In this document: positions 35,982 through 47,554 of the stretch, piece by piece
Layout: every line of letters starts with the position of its first letter
Position numbering within the stretch: the first letter of the stretch is position 1
Source of the DNA: Bos javanicus
Lineage: Eukaryota > Chordata > Mammalia > Artiodactyla > Bovidae
Direction of reading: 5' to 3'
NCBI RefSeq assembly: GCF_032452875.1
Contig: NC_083878.1
Coordinates: forward strand, 59,873,378-59,937,377
Length of the DNA: 64,000 nt
The notes under the pieces: model-generated
The model's database searches: none
Told to the model about the DNA's origin: nothing
The model's input: only the letters and a program-made list of their open reading frames with translations
Made by a program: the position numbers and the translations under genes

Positions 35982-38090
35982 ATTAAATAATATTAAGCAA
36001 ACAATACCAAAAAGATAGTACAACAGAACTACAATTCAAGCCCAGAATTATTCCTCTGTAAAATCTACATTCTTTATACTATTATAATGGAAAACATTAT
36101 AAAAATCAAATTCCATACACTATTAATCATATAATATAGGTTCTTCTTCTTTCCTTACTGTTAGTGCAGCCAAAAATAAATAAATAAATGAGACTTAAAG
36201 AAACCACCAGGATTTATAATTTACAATGCTCCACTAATGGAAAACTACTCTGCTCTAAGTCAATTTGTATGTGACAAGAAAATTCTGAAATTTAAAGGCC
36301 TAAAAAGGGATGTCTATTTCAAGTGCTTAAACAGATCACTAAGTGCTTTCATATAAACTTCAGAGTGGTCAAAACCCCAAGAAAGGTCAGAAATCATGCT
36401 AAAACTCGTACTACTTTAAATGTCCAAACTCTGAAAAAAATTAACTACAGGGTCTGCAGAAAACATAATTACCAAAAACCCCCGGCAATTTAAGCTCCTA
36501 ATTGCACCAAAGTATTAACTGTATTTAGAAAAACAGAATGAAAAGGGCAAAATCAAAAAATATTTTTTTATGACGAACGGTGCCAAATGATAGTTACCCA
36601 TTCAAGTTATAAAATATTTGGTTGGAAAGTACATTATGTTATACTCTCAGGAAAAAAACACATCAATTTAGTATCCAAATAATTACATTATTAATTAAAA
36701 CAGTATGACTAATTTTAACTTTGGTTTATTGGTCTCAGTTGAGCTACAAAATAACGTTATGCAAACTGACAACAGTCCACAGTTAGCAGTCACAAAAAGG
36801 CTGGGAACAGAAAACTGAAACTGAATTCAAACTTTTTCTCTAGTAAAGGACTCCTTTTCAAGAGAGAGTAATAAATTAGTCTTTAATGAGGCTTCCATAA
36901 TAGACTTTAACCAAGCATTAGTAAAATTAATTCAAGAAATAAATTTAATTCAGGTAATATTCCTAAGGAAAACTGTTGATAAATTATTTTGTGAATTTTC
37001 AATTTCAAACTCAATCAAATACTTTGTCTAAATTTATTACAGCTTAAAATTAAAATGTCAACACAGGATTCACTCAAAATTTTATTTTTTCCTTTTTCTA
37101 CCAAAGGAAACCAAAATGAATAGAACTTCCTTTCAAACAAAGTCAATCAGATTAACAGAATTAAGTGTTAATAACAGCTACAATAAATAACAGCTATCAG
37201 TAACTAAGTATTTACTATTTATCAAGTACTATTAATAAGAATTTAAAATCTATCTTAAAACCTCATCACCATCTTTAAAGGCAGATCACCATACTTATCA
37301 TTCCCATTCTACAAATTAAAAAATTGAAGCTCAGATTCAGAATTCAAACACAATTGTTAATCCAAATGCCAACTATGAATTCAAAGTGTATATTCCTAAC
37401 CTACAAAAGCTACATTGCCGTTACAGGTAGTATTTTCAACCTATCCAAGGAACCAGGGAATTTGGGGGCTAAAAATGGTTCAAATATGGAAATGGAGGTA
37501 TTCAAAACACTTTAGAAAGGCAGTGTCCTTTCCAGTGTATTTCTACACTGGAAACAATGAGACAAAGTTATTTTGTTGGGTCTTTTTTACCCCTTGTATT
37601 TTTATTTTACATACACACTTGAAATATTTCACAGTAGTTATTATTTACGGTGAGTCAGTTAACACAAGAATTCTGGCTTTGGCAAAGTTAGATTTAAGTT
37701 TTCCTGTACGATTTTTTAAAATGATGACCAAAATAAAAGGTTATTTCAGGTTAAATTTTAATATAGAGACAATAAAAAATATTTCTGTGTTTCGGCACAT
37801 ACTGTGTTTCACATAACTGACATTAACATACAAAAGAATTATCTTCTTTACAAAGGCAAAAAGAAATGTTAGCTTTTTACCTGTAATAGAGAGGGAAGTC
37901 AGACACACTATAATAAAGCCCTGGGCTAGGCTAACCATTATTTAAGAAACCAAAAACCCTAAGAAGTCAAAAATTTGCCAGTACAAAATTCCAGACAAGG
38001 AAAGCTAAAAATCAGCATAAGACTCTGTAAAGCAATCCATCTTACGTTTCAAATAAAAGAGGTAGATAAATTTACATTTTTTACTTAAAT
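35982..38090. other. A/T-rich intron, nothing recognised
   Basis: The longest repeat-poor stretch in the left two-thirds. Open frames at 37324-37515 and 37415-37816 overlap in different frames and show no family resemblance. There is no CpG cluster and no RNA gene. Conserved non-coding elements cannot be judged without an alignment. Confidence 0.45.
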
Positions 38091-38094
38091 TCAT

Positions 38095-38192
38095 TAATTT
38101 TTTCTTGCGATGCCACACTGCTTGTGAGATCTTACTTCTTTGACCAGGAATTGAACCCAGGCCACGCAGTGAAAGCACTGACTCATAACCAT
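38095..38192 (-). repeat. Degraded CHR-type SINE
   Basis: Minus-strand remnant (gaccaggaattgaacccagg) with the head mostly lost. It lies 237 bp from the exon at 38429. Confidence 0.65.
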
Positions 38193-38373
38193 TGATACAA
38201 ATTTTAATTTTACTTTAGTGAAGACTGAAAAAAAAAAAAGACTTCTATACTCAACTTTTTCAAAGTATAATCCAGAAAAAAAAAAGACTATTGAACATAA
38301 CAAATCTTCATAACCTTTTTCTGGACATATAAATGCATGTTATTAATATAAGTCTTTATTCCCAAGATTAAAG

Positions 38374-38413
38374 TCAATAATCAATAATCAATTAAAATAA
38401 TCAATAATCAATT
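38374..38413. repeat. aataatc simple repeat beside an exon
   Basis: Two near-identical 18-bp tracts of aataatcaataatcaatt separated by a few bases, 16 bp from the donor of the exon at 38429-38578. Confidence 0.8.
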
Positions 38414-38428
38414 TCAAACAATACTTAC

Positions 38429-38578
38429 ATTAGACACAACTGTAATAAATGCATGTGCTATCAGAAATGGTAAAGTTTCAGGAGTTCCATATTCAAAGCA
38501 GTCCTTCATAAGAGAAAGGCCATTTTTCCCACAAAACAAACATACATAACGAAGCAAATGCAATGGTACTTCTACATC
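38429..38578 (-). CDS. USP34: USP34 coding exon (probable exon 5)
   Basis: This 150-bp exon holds exactly 50 codons in phase 0 at both ends. The acceptor is tttttcttcag before GATGTA, and the donor is TCTAAT then gtaagt. The encoded segment begins DVEVPLHLLRYVCLFCG and ends AHAFITVVSN. It has alternating hydrophobic residues typical of packed helices. The acceptor is preceded by a good pyrimidine tract. Just past the donor, at about 38374-38413, lies a short A/T-rich repeat of the type aataatc. No frameshift or stop is present. Confidence 0.92.
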
Positions 38579-38734
38579 CTGAAGAAAAAAAGAAAATTAT
38601 TTTAAAACTTATCTGAGGTAATTTTCATTTTATTACCAGTACTGGAAAGATACTGGTCAGACATAAACTCAGACTGTATGAACAAAATAATAAAATTTCC
38701 ATAACTCTAAAAATGAAAAAAGATAAGCACTTAC

Positions 38735-38785
38735 ATTCATATCACAGAATGCCCCTAAAATGTTGCTTTCTTGGGTTGATATATC
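38735..38785 (-). CDS. USP34: USP34 coding exon (probable exon 4, 51 bp)
   Basis: This is a small symmetrical exon of 17 complete codons (DISTQESNILGAFCDMN). The acceptor is cttcttaatcag before GATATA and the donor is AAT then gtaagt-like gtaagtg. Both flanking introns are phase 0, so skipping it would keep the frame and remove 17 residues. It sits only 156 bp upstream (in transcript sense) of the next exon, the shortest intron but one in the window. It is too short to stand out in an ORF search and was found by following the reading frame. Confidence 0.9.
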
Positions 38786-38987
38786 CTGATTAAGAAGAAG
38801 AAAAAAAAAGGTAAATGCAATTGCATCACACTACCACATAACCATCTTTTAAAACCACAATTTTTTAAAGACCGATTTTACAAAACCTCATATTTTACAA
38901 CTATTACTCTTCATGAACAGTAGTATTCCAACTGAAGTTAATATGATTCAATTCTAAAGTATATTTTAACTCTTCTCTGAAGAAATA

Positions 38988-40732
38988 GAACTAAGATGGA
39001 ATGGAATGGGTGAATTTAACTCAGATGACCATTATATCTACTACCATGGGCAGGAATCTGTTAGAAGAAATGGAGTAGCCACCATGGTCAACAAAAGAGT
39101 CCGAAATGCAGTATTTGGAACAATCTCAAAAATGACAGAATTATCTCTGTTCATTTCCAAGGCAAACCATTCAACATCACAGTAATCCAAGTCTATGCCC
39201 CAACCAGTAACGCTGAAGAAGATGAACAGTTCTATGAGGACCTACAAGACGATTTAGAACTAACACCCAAAAAACATGTCCTTTTCATTATAGGGGACTG
39301 GTATACAAAAGTAGGAAGTCAAGAAACACCTGGAGGAATAGGCAAATCTGGCCTTGGGAGTACAGAATGAAGCCGGGCAAAGGCTAACAGAGTTTTGCCA
39401 ACAGAACGCACTTGTCATAGCAAACACCCTTTGGCACTGTTTCCACTGTTTTCCCATCTATTTCCCATGAAATGATGGGACCGGATGCCATGATCTTCGT
39501 TTTCTGAATGTTGAGCTTTAAGCCAACTTTTTCACTCTCCACTTTCACTTTCATCAAGAGGCTTTTGAGTTCCTCTTCACTTTCTGCCATAAGGGTGTTG
39601 TCACCTGCATATCTGAGGTTATTGATATTTCTCCCAGTAATCCTGATTTCAGCTTGTGCTTCTTCCAGTCCAGCGTTTCTCATGATGTACTCTGCATAGA
39701 AGTTAAATAAGGAGGGTGACAATATACAGCCTTGACTTACTCCTTTTCCTATTTGGAACCAGTCTGTTGTTCCATGTCCAGTTCTCACTGTTGCTTCCTG
39801 ACCTGCATATAGATTTCTCAAAAGGCAGATCAGGTGGTCTGGTATAATGTTACCCTGCTTATCTAACTTATATGCACAGTACATCATGAAAAACACTGGG
39901 TTGGAAGAAGCACAAGCTGGAATCAAGATGCCGGGAGAAATATCAATAACCTCAGATATGCAGGTGGCACCACCCTTATGGCAGAAAGTGAAGAGGAACT
40001 AAAAAGCCTCTTGATGAAAGTGGAGAGTGAAAAAGTTGGCTTAAAGCTCAACATTCAGAAAATGAAGATCATGGCATCCGGTCCCATGATTTCATGGGAA
40101 ATAGATGGGGAAACAGTGGAAACAGTGTCAGACTTTATTTTTGGGGGCTCCAAAATCACTTCAGATGGTGACTGCAGCCATGAAATTAAAAGACGCTTAC
40201 TCCTTGGAAGGAAAGTTATGACAAACCTAGATAGCATATTCAAAAGCAGAGACATTACTTTGCCAACAAAGGTCCGTCTAGTCAAGGCTATGGTTTTTCC
40301 TGTGGTCATGTATGGATGTGAGAGTTGGACTGTGAAGAAGGCTGAGTGCTGAAGAATTGATGCTTTTGGTCTGTGGTGTTGGAGAAGACTCTTGAGAGTC
40401 CCTTGGACTGCAAGGAGATCCAACCAGTCCATTCTGAAGGAGATCAGCCCTGGGATTTCTTTGGAGGGAATGATGCTGAAGCTCAGTCTCCAGTACTTTG
40501 GCCACCTCAGGCGAAGAGCTGACTCACTGGAAAAGACTCTGATGCTGGGAGGGATTGGGGGCAGGAGGAGAAGGGGACAAAAGAGGATGAGATGGCTGGA
40601 TGGCATCACTGACTCGATCGACGTGAGTCTGAGTGAACTCCGGGAGTTGGTGATGGACAGGGAGGCCTGGCGTGCTGCGATTCATGGGATCGCAGAGAGT
40701 CGGACACGACTAAGCGACTGAAGTGAACTGAA
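38988..40732 (+). repeat. Rearranged BovB LINE with inverted middle segment
   Basis: Three BovB blocks lie end to end. 38988-39435 is plus strand and covers the endonuclease part (it reads through LGDW-like sequence, aggggactggtatac). 39436-39845 is minus strand and covers the RT part. 39846-40732 is plus strand and covers the RT part to the 3' tail (gcgactgaagtgaactgaa). The region coding for YAEYIMRNAGLEEAQ is thus present twice in opposite orientation. All frames are broken. Confidence 0.9.
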
Positions 40733-40734
40733 CC

Positions 40735-41270
40735 AAATGATTCTTACCATCTTTCAATTATCAATGTAAAGCATTAAAAACACGACTCATGTCGTGTTCT
40801 TAAGACTACATTTTGGAGTTTTGCATGAACTGATCCCCTTTTTGTTGACCAAGGTGACATTTTTTAGAATGATTAATAAACATCTGATATCATATAGGAG
40901 ATGTATTAAAAGGTTTCTTTATGGGAAGATAACAATAATTAAGAATACTAGAAGACAAAGCACAATCTGATTTGAAGTAGTTTTATGGAAAATTCTAATA
41001 GGGAAAATACCCACCTCCTGGACTATATTTTTAAATAGTCTCAATTCACTGTTGCAAACATTTTCAGTAAAGAACAATTTTTTTCCAGATGAAGAAAGAC
41101 GTTTAGAGAAGTCAGTATGGAGGTTATAGAAAAATAAGCTGGAAAAAACAGCCTTTAAAAAAAAAAAAAGGCATGTGGTAGATCTGTTAATGCCCACAAA
41201 TCTACCTATTCGTGGATGTATAGAAAAACATAATGTACTTTAAAGTTAAAAATGAAACTTTACCTCTCCT
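40735..41270. other. Intron, nothing recognised
   Basis: Ordinary intron with an A-run at 41157-41170. No gene or named repeat. Confidence 0.4.
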
Positions 41271-44200
41271 CCCAACCACATATAGAATCTACATCACACC
41301 CCTTTGATCTCAGCTGTCCTTGTGAACTGTTTCAACAAACAGAATATGGCAAAGTTGATACTGTGTGATTTCCAAGACTGGACTTTTATTATAAGACTTT
41401 TACCCTTATCCAAGGTAAGGAGCAGCGGCTACGCTTTGCTGAAGCAGCCGTGAAGAGATACCCCACGTCCAAGGTAAGAGAAACCCAAGTAAGACGGTAG
41501 GTGTTGCAAGAGGGCATCAGAGGGCAGACACATTGAAACCATACTCACAGAAAACTAGTCAATCTGATCACACGGACCACAGCCTTGTCTAACTCAATGA
41601 AACTAAGCCATGCCGTGTGGGGCCACCCAAGACAGGAGGGTCACGGTGGAAAGGTCTGAAAGAATGTGGTCCACTGGAGAAGGGAATAGCAAACCACTTC
41701 AGTATTCTTGCCTTGAGAACCCCATGAACAGTATGAAAAGGCAAAATGATAGGATACTGAAAGGGGAACTCCCCAGTTCGGTAGGTGCCCAATATGCTAC
41801 TGGAGATCAGTAGAGAAATAACTCCAGAAAGAATGAAGGGATAGAGCCAAAGCAAAAAGAATACCCAGTTGTGGATGTGACTGGTGGTACAAGCAAGGTT
41901 CGATGTTGTAAAGAGCAATATTGCATAGGAAGTTGGAATGTCAGGTCCATGAATCAAGACAAATTGGAAGTGGTCAAACAGGAGATGGCAAGAGTGAACG
42001 TCGACATTCCAGGAATCAGCGAACTAAAACGGACTGGAATGGGTGAATTTAACTCAAAAGACCATTATATCTACTACTGCGGACAGGAATCCCTCAGAAG
42101 AAATGGAGTAGCCATCATGGTCAACAAAAGAGTCCGAAATGCAGTACTTCGATGCAATCTCAAAAACGACAGAATGATCTCTGTTCGTTTCCAAGGCAAA
42201 CCACTCAGTATCACTGTAATCCAAGTTTATACCCCAACCAGTAATGCTGAAGAAGCTGAAGTTGAACGGTTCTATGAAGACCTACAAGACCTTTTAGAAC
42301 TAACACCCAAAAAAGATGTCCTTTTCATTCTAGGGGACTGGAATGCAAAAGTAGGAAGTCAAGAAAACACCTGGAGTAACAGGCAAATTTGGCCTTGCAA
42401 TACGGAATGAAGCAGGGCAAAGACTAATAGAGTTTTGCCAAGAAAATGCACTGGTCATAGCAAACACCCTCTTCCAACAACACAACAGAAGACTCTACAC
42501 ATGGATATCACCAGATGGTCAACACCGAAATCAGATTGATTATATTCATTACAGCCAAAGATGGAGAAGCTCTATACAGTCAGTAAAAACAAGACCAGGA
42601 GCTGACTGTGGCTCAGATCATGAACTTCTTATTGCCAAATTCAGATTGAAATTAAAGAAGTAGGGAAAACCACGAGACCATTCAGGTATGACGTAAATCA
42701 AATCCCTTATGATTATACACTGAAGTGAGAAATAGATTTAAGGGACTAGATCTGATAGACAGAGTACCCGATGAACTATGGACGGAGGTTCGTGACATTG
42801 TACTGGAGACAGGGATCAAGACCATCCCCATGGAAAAGAAATGCAAAAAAGCAAAACGGCTGTCTGATGAGGTCTTACAAATAGCTGTGAAAAGAAGAGA
42901 AGCAAAAAACAAACAGGAAAAGGAAAGATATAAGCATCTGAATGCAGAGTTCCAAAGAATAGCAAGGAGAGGTAAGAAAGCCTTCCTCAGTGATCAATGC
43001 AAACAAATAGAGGAAAACAACAGAATGGGAAAGACTAGAGATCTCTTCAAGAAACTTAGAGATACTAAGGGAACATTTCATGCAAAGATGGGCTCAATAA
43101 AGGACAGAAATGGTATGGACCTAACAGAAGCAGAAGATATTAAGAAGAGGTGGCAAGAATACACAGAAGAACTGTACAAAAAAGAGCTTCACGACCCAGA
43201 TAATCATGATGGTGTGATCACTCACCTAGAGCCAGACTTCATGGAATGTGAAGTCAAGCGGGCCTTACTTAGAAAGCATCACTATGAACAAAGCTAGTGG
43301 AGGTGATGGAATTCCAGTTGAGCTATTTCAAATCCTGAAAGATGATGCTGTGAAAGTGCTGCACTCAATATGCCAGCAAATTTGGAAAACTCAGCAGTAG
43401 CCCCAGGACTGGAAAAGGTCAGTTTTCATTCCAATCCCAAAGAAAGGCAATGCCAAAGAATGCTCAAACTACCACACAATGCACTCATCTCACACGCTAG
43501 TAAAGAAATGCTCAAAATTCTCCAAGCCAGGCTTCAGCAATACGTGAACTGTGAATTTCACCTTCAGAGGAACCAGAGATCAAACTGCCAACATCCACTG
43601 GATCATCGAAAAAGCAAGAGAGTTCCAGAAAAACATCTATTTCTGCTTTATTGACTATGCCAAAGTGTGGATGATACTAAACTGTGGAAAATTCTAAAAG
43701 AGACTGGAATACCAGACCACCTGACCTGCCTCCTGAGAAACCTATATGCATGTCATGAAGCAACAGTTAGAACTGGACATGGAACAAGACTGGTTCCAAA
43801 TAGGAAAAGGAGTCCGTCAAGGCTGTATATTGTTACCCTACTTATTTAACTTCTATGTAGAGTACATCATGAGAAACGCTGGGCTGGAAGAAACACAAGC
43901 TGGAATCAAGATTGCCAGAAGAAATATCAATAACCTTAGATATGCAGATGATACCACCCATATGGCAGAAAGTGAAGAGGAACTGAAAAGCCTCTTGATG
44001 AAAGTGAAAGAGGAGAGTGAAAAAGCTGGCTTAAAGCTCAACATTCAGAAAACTAAAATCATGGCATCTGGTCCTATCACTTCATGGCAAATAGATGCAG
44101 AAACAGTAGCAACAGTGTAGACTTTATTTTTTGGGAATCCAAATCACTGCAGATGGTGACTGCAGCCATAAAATTAAAAGACATTTACTCCTTGGAAGGA

Positions 44201-45060
44201 AAGTTATGACCAACCTAGATAGCATATTCAAAAGCAGAGAGATTACTTTGCCAACAAAGGTCCGTCTAGTCAAGGCTATGGTGTTTCCTGTGGTCATGTA
44301 TGGATGTGAGAGTTGGACTGTGAAGAAAGCTGAGTGCCGAAGAATTGATGCTTTTGAACTGTGGTGTTGGAGAAGACTCTTGAGAGTCCCCTGGACTGCA
44401 AGGAGATCCAACCAGTCCATTCTGAAGGAGATCAGCCCTGGGATTTCTTTGGAAGGACTGATGCTAAAGCTGAAACTCCAGTACTTTGGCCTCCTCATGC
44501 AAAGAGTTGACTCGGCCACCTCATGCAAAGAGCTGACTCACTGGAAGAGACCCTGATGCTGGGAGGGATTGGGGGCAGGAGAAGAAGAGGATGACAGAGG
44601 ATGAGATGGCTGGATGGCATCACCGACTCGATGGACATGAGTTTGAGTGAACTCCGGGAGTTCATGATGGACAGGGAGGCCTGGTGTGCTGTGATTATGG
44701 GGTCGCAAAGAGTTGGACACAACTGCGACTGAATTGAACTGACAGCTTCCACTTTTGCCTTCCTGGATCAATGCTAAGACTGTCGTGTAAGGAAGTCAGG
44801 CTACCCTAATAAAGAATGAGAGGTCATGCATAGAAAAATCCAAGGAGCCCTCAGGAGCAGCCAGCACGATCAGACATGTGAATGAGACGATCTTGGGACT
44901 CTCAAACCCATTCAACTCCCAAAATAAAGGCAACTGCGTTAAGTGAGGCCATACAAAAACCAACAAAGGAAATAACCAGGCTAGCCATGGAATCATGAGA
45001 AATAATCACTATTGTTTTAAGCCATTATTATAATACATTATCACGTAACTGTTTCAATTC
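41270..45060 (+). repeat. MLT1-type LTR, split by a BovB
   Basis: The left part (about 41270-41404, with aacagaatatggcaaagttg) and the right part (44743-45060, starting cagcttccacttttgcctt) are both plus strand and join in the order expected for an MLT1 LTR. The BovB between them inserted later. It ends in the usual ttgttttaagcc region. Confidence 0.75.
41405..44742 (+). mobile_element. BovB LINE, near full length, inactive
   Basis: BovB is an RTE-clade non-LTR retrotransposon whose single ORF encodes an apurinic-type endonuclease and a reverse transcriptase. This copy is about 3.3 kb, the longest here. It starts with the 5' UTR (ggagcagcggctacgctttg). The endonuclease frame (41871-42410) includes GSWNVRSMNQ, RRNGVAIMVNKRV and LGDWNAKVGSQ. 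A linker frame follows (42725-43297). The RT frame (43746-44120) includes NNLRYADDTT, the catalytic YADD box. The C-terminal frame (44131-44556) includes FPVVMYGCESWTVKKAE. Frameshifts and stops separate the frames, and a segment near 43560 is deleted. It also has a small duplication at 44505-44540 (ctcatgcaaagag twice). It is antisense to USP34 and lies between the exons at 45642 and 38785. Confidence 0.93.
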
Positions 45061-45124
45061 TTACTATATGGAGAAATAAATGCCATTATCTAAATAAACC
45101 TAAGACGGAAAGGCTTGTATAAAT

Positions 45125-45181
45125 ATCACTAGTGGAGGAGGGAAGAAGGGAGGGAGGCAGAGAAAAAAAATCACTAGTGGA
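45125..45181 (+). repeat. Tiny retroposon-like insertion with 12-bp target-site duplication
   Basis: The direct repeat atcactagtgga occurs at 45125-45136 and 45170-45181. Between them is a 33-bp purine-only-like segment ending in an A-run (aaaaaaa). See findings. Confidence 0.7.
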
Positions 45182-45640
45182 ATAAGTAAAGCATCTTGAA
45201 TGCAAAAGAAAATACTATTATTTAAAACTAGTAATTACAGATAATTTGTTAAGCATTTTTTCTTTATAAAAGGAATTCCAAATTCTGTTAACCTACATTT
45301 CTAAGAATGAAATTCCATGTCCTTTTTCCTCAATTACTAGTTTTTGAAAGTCACAGTAAGTAGAGCATAGATATACATTAGCAAAATATCTATCACTGAT
45401 AGTTTACTTTTTATGAGTTCAATTTATAAATCTTTCCTTATTAGAATTACACTGAGCAAATGTTCAACACAAGTCGCTACAGAAATGCTCTGAAGAAATC
45501 CAAAATAATTTTTATAACGATAGTGATTTTTATAATTTTCCATCAATAATGACTATCTTCATATTTATTCATAAGTGAGAAATTACCAACATAACCATGA
45601 CTTGGTATTACTTAAAATTCACAATACCTATTTTTACATA
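45182..45640. other. Intron before the large exon, nothing recognised
   Basis: A/T-rich intron leading to the donor at 45641. No repeat assigned. Confidence 0.4.
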
Positions 45641-45641
45641 C

Positions 45642-46062
45642 CTCTATAGTAGGATGAGTATTATGCTTGTAAGCAGTATATAAGGGAAACTGAATCTGAA
45701 AAATTTTTGCCACACACAGTAAGAGTTTTTCCTTCTCATCTGTACTCCACAAACTAAAAGGATCAGAGTTCTTTGAAGATTCTTCCTCAGTCAGATTACA
45801 AATTCTTGTAGAGTTTGATTTTTTTTCTATTGATTTTTGTCTTTCTGTACTTCCCTCATTACATTCTCTTTCTATATTCTGTGGTTCTTCCGCTTGATTA
45901 CTCTCATCTTGCCATGTGGAATCTATGTTGATAGTAGTACAATGTTTACAAAGCTGATCTCGGAGCACTTGAACTTGGGCAATCACTAAGTTAATAAGTG
46001 CACACACTACTTGGTTAAAAATCTCCAAATGCTTATACTCTTTGAAGCAGCACAGACATTGC
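45642..46062 (-). CDS. USP34: USP34 coding exon (probable exon 3, largest in the window)
   Basis: This 421-bp exon has an acceptor tcttgtag before GCAATG and a donor GAG then gtatgt. One base completes the Arg codon split with the previous exon, followed by 140 codons ending in HPTIE. The N-terminal part is Cys-rich (QCLCCFKEYKH, then CKHC about 40 residues later). A helical hydrophobic stretch follows (VVCALINLVIAQVQVL), then a polar, acidic, probably flexible linker of about 60 residues rich in Glu, Ser and Asn. A second helical block begins at STDEKEKLLLCVAKIF. The linker would be the most variable part of this region between species. An open reading frame runs a few codons past the donor into the intron, but the splice site fixes the true end. 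Confidence 0.94.
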
Positions 46063-46303
46063 CTACAAGAGAAAAAAAAAATTTAATTAATAAATGCTTC
46101 CTAAAGAGGCAACAATTATATCCTTCTAAAAAACAGTATTAAAAAAGTAAATACTAAAATATTATTTTCAAGTAATTATTTCCTCCCTTCTGATAGAGTA
46201 GCACTATAAAAACTTTAAAAGATAGCATCACACCAAAAACTGATACTGGTAAAAAGTCACTAGATTAGATTGACAGCTATCATCTTCAGTTTTATATTTT
46301 ATC

Positions 46304-46535
46304 TATCCCTCTAGACTTCCCTTCCGTTGTAGCTCAGTTGGTAAGAATCTGCCTGCAGTGCAGGAGACGCGGGTTCATTCCCTGAGTTGGGAAGATCCCC
46401 TGGAGAAGGAAATGACAACCCATTCCAGTATCCTTGCCTGGAAAATCTCATGGACAGAGGAGCCAGGTGGGCTGCAGTCCACGGGGCTGCAAAGAGTTGG
46501 GCACGACTGAGCAACTAACACTTATCCCTCCAGAC
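46304..46535 (+). repeat. Bov-tA SINE with 13-bp target-site duplication
   Basis: Full-length Bov-tA at 46317-46522. The direct repeats tatccctctagac (46304-46316) and tatccctccagac (46523-46535) differ at one base. Confidence 0.93.
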
Positions 46536-46704
46536 AAAGAACTACTTAAGAACAAGAATTACGGCTGTATCTTTGCTTCTCTAAGTACTAAGTACTCAAT
46601 GCATGTTTAATAAGTTATTAGGAAACTGACTATAATAAAATACCTTGTTAGTAAACTTGACTCATTATCTTACATAAGGGATTTTGCTGTCAACTAATAA
46701 AAAA

Positions 46705-46850
46705 GTTTACATTTTGGGGGGGCAGAAGGGATAAATGTATATGTATGGCTGAATCCCTCTGGTGTTCACCTGCAACTATCACAACACTGTTTGTTAATCA
46801 GCGATACCCCAACAAAAGCTTCTTTTTTTAAGTTACATTTAAAAATAATT
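46705..46850 (+). repeat. L1 3' UTR fragment
   Basis: A short L1 tail: gtatggctgaatccctctgg, cacctgcaactatcacaaca, then ataccccaacaaaag. A similar piece lies at about 53140-53205. Confidence 0.65.
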
Positions 46851-46854
46851 TGCA

Positions 46855-47015
46855 GCGGACTACACTGGTAGTACGGTAGTTAAGAATCTGCCTTCCAAAG
46901 GGAGGATGCAGGTTCAATCCCTGGTGGGGGAACTAAGATCCCACATGCCACAAGAAGCCCCTGCACCACAATGAAGACACAGCACAGCCAAAAAAAACTT
47001 CTAAATAAAAATAAA
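46855..47015 (+). repeat. CHR-type SINE
   Basis: A short, diverged copy with ggttcaatccctggtggggg and an A-rich tail. Confidence 0.75.
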
Positions 47016-47027
47016 AAAATAATTTTC

Positions 47028-47130
47028 TTGGGATTTTCCTGGCAGTCCAATGGTTAAGACTCTGTGCTCCCACTCTGGTCAGGGAATGAAGATTCCACAT
47101 GCCAGCTGTGCAGTGGCCAAAAATAATAAT
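47028..47130 (+). repeat. CHR-type SINE, internally deleted
   Basis: Head gattttcctggcagtccaat, then cccactctggtcagggaatg: the B-box segment is missing. Confidence 0.7.
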
Positions 47131-47554
47131 TTACCTGAAGGCTATTTAGAAGGACGTTCCTACCCTATCTGGCAGATCAAAAGTGTTTAGGAATAACACT
47201 TACACACACACTTACTTCAGTTCCAGTAAAAAACAAGAATAAAAATAATAAGAGTCTAATTATTACACATAATTATAGTTCTCTTAGACATGTTCAGTTA
47301 GAACAGTGCCTAGCATTTTACAGATAATCAAAGGGGTCTGGTGAGTCAATAAGTAAATGATACACAAGTACCACGTTATAATGTATACAAAGACAAATGA
47401 CAGTTAAGCGACTATCACAATTTGCATCTATTTATCAAAACAAATCAAAACTCTTACTGTACCAAAAAGATCACCAACTTCCTGTATGGCCATATAAGAA
47501 TAATTTCTTTTTCTCTAGATGTGGAAGATCTGAAGTATGGCCACAATTCTTTAA

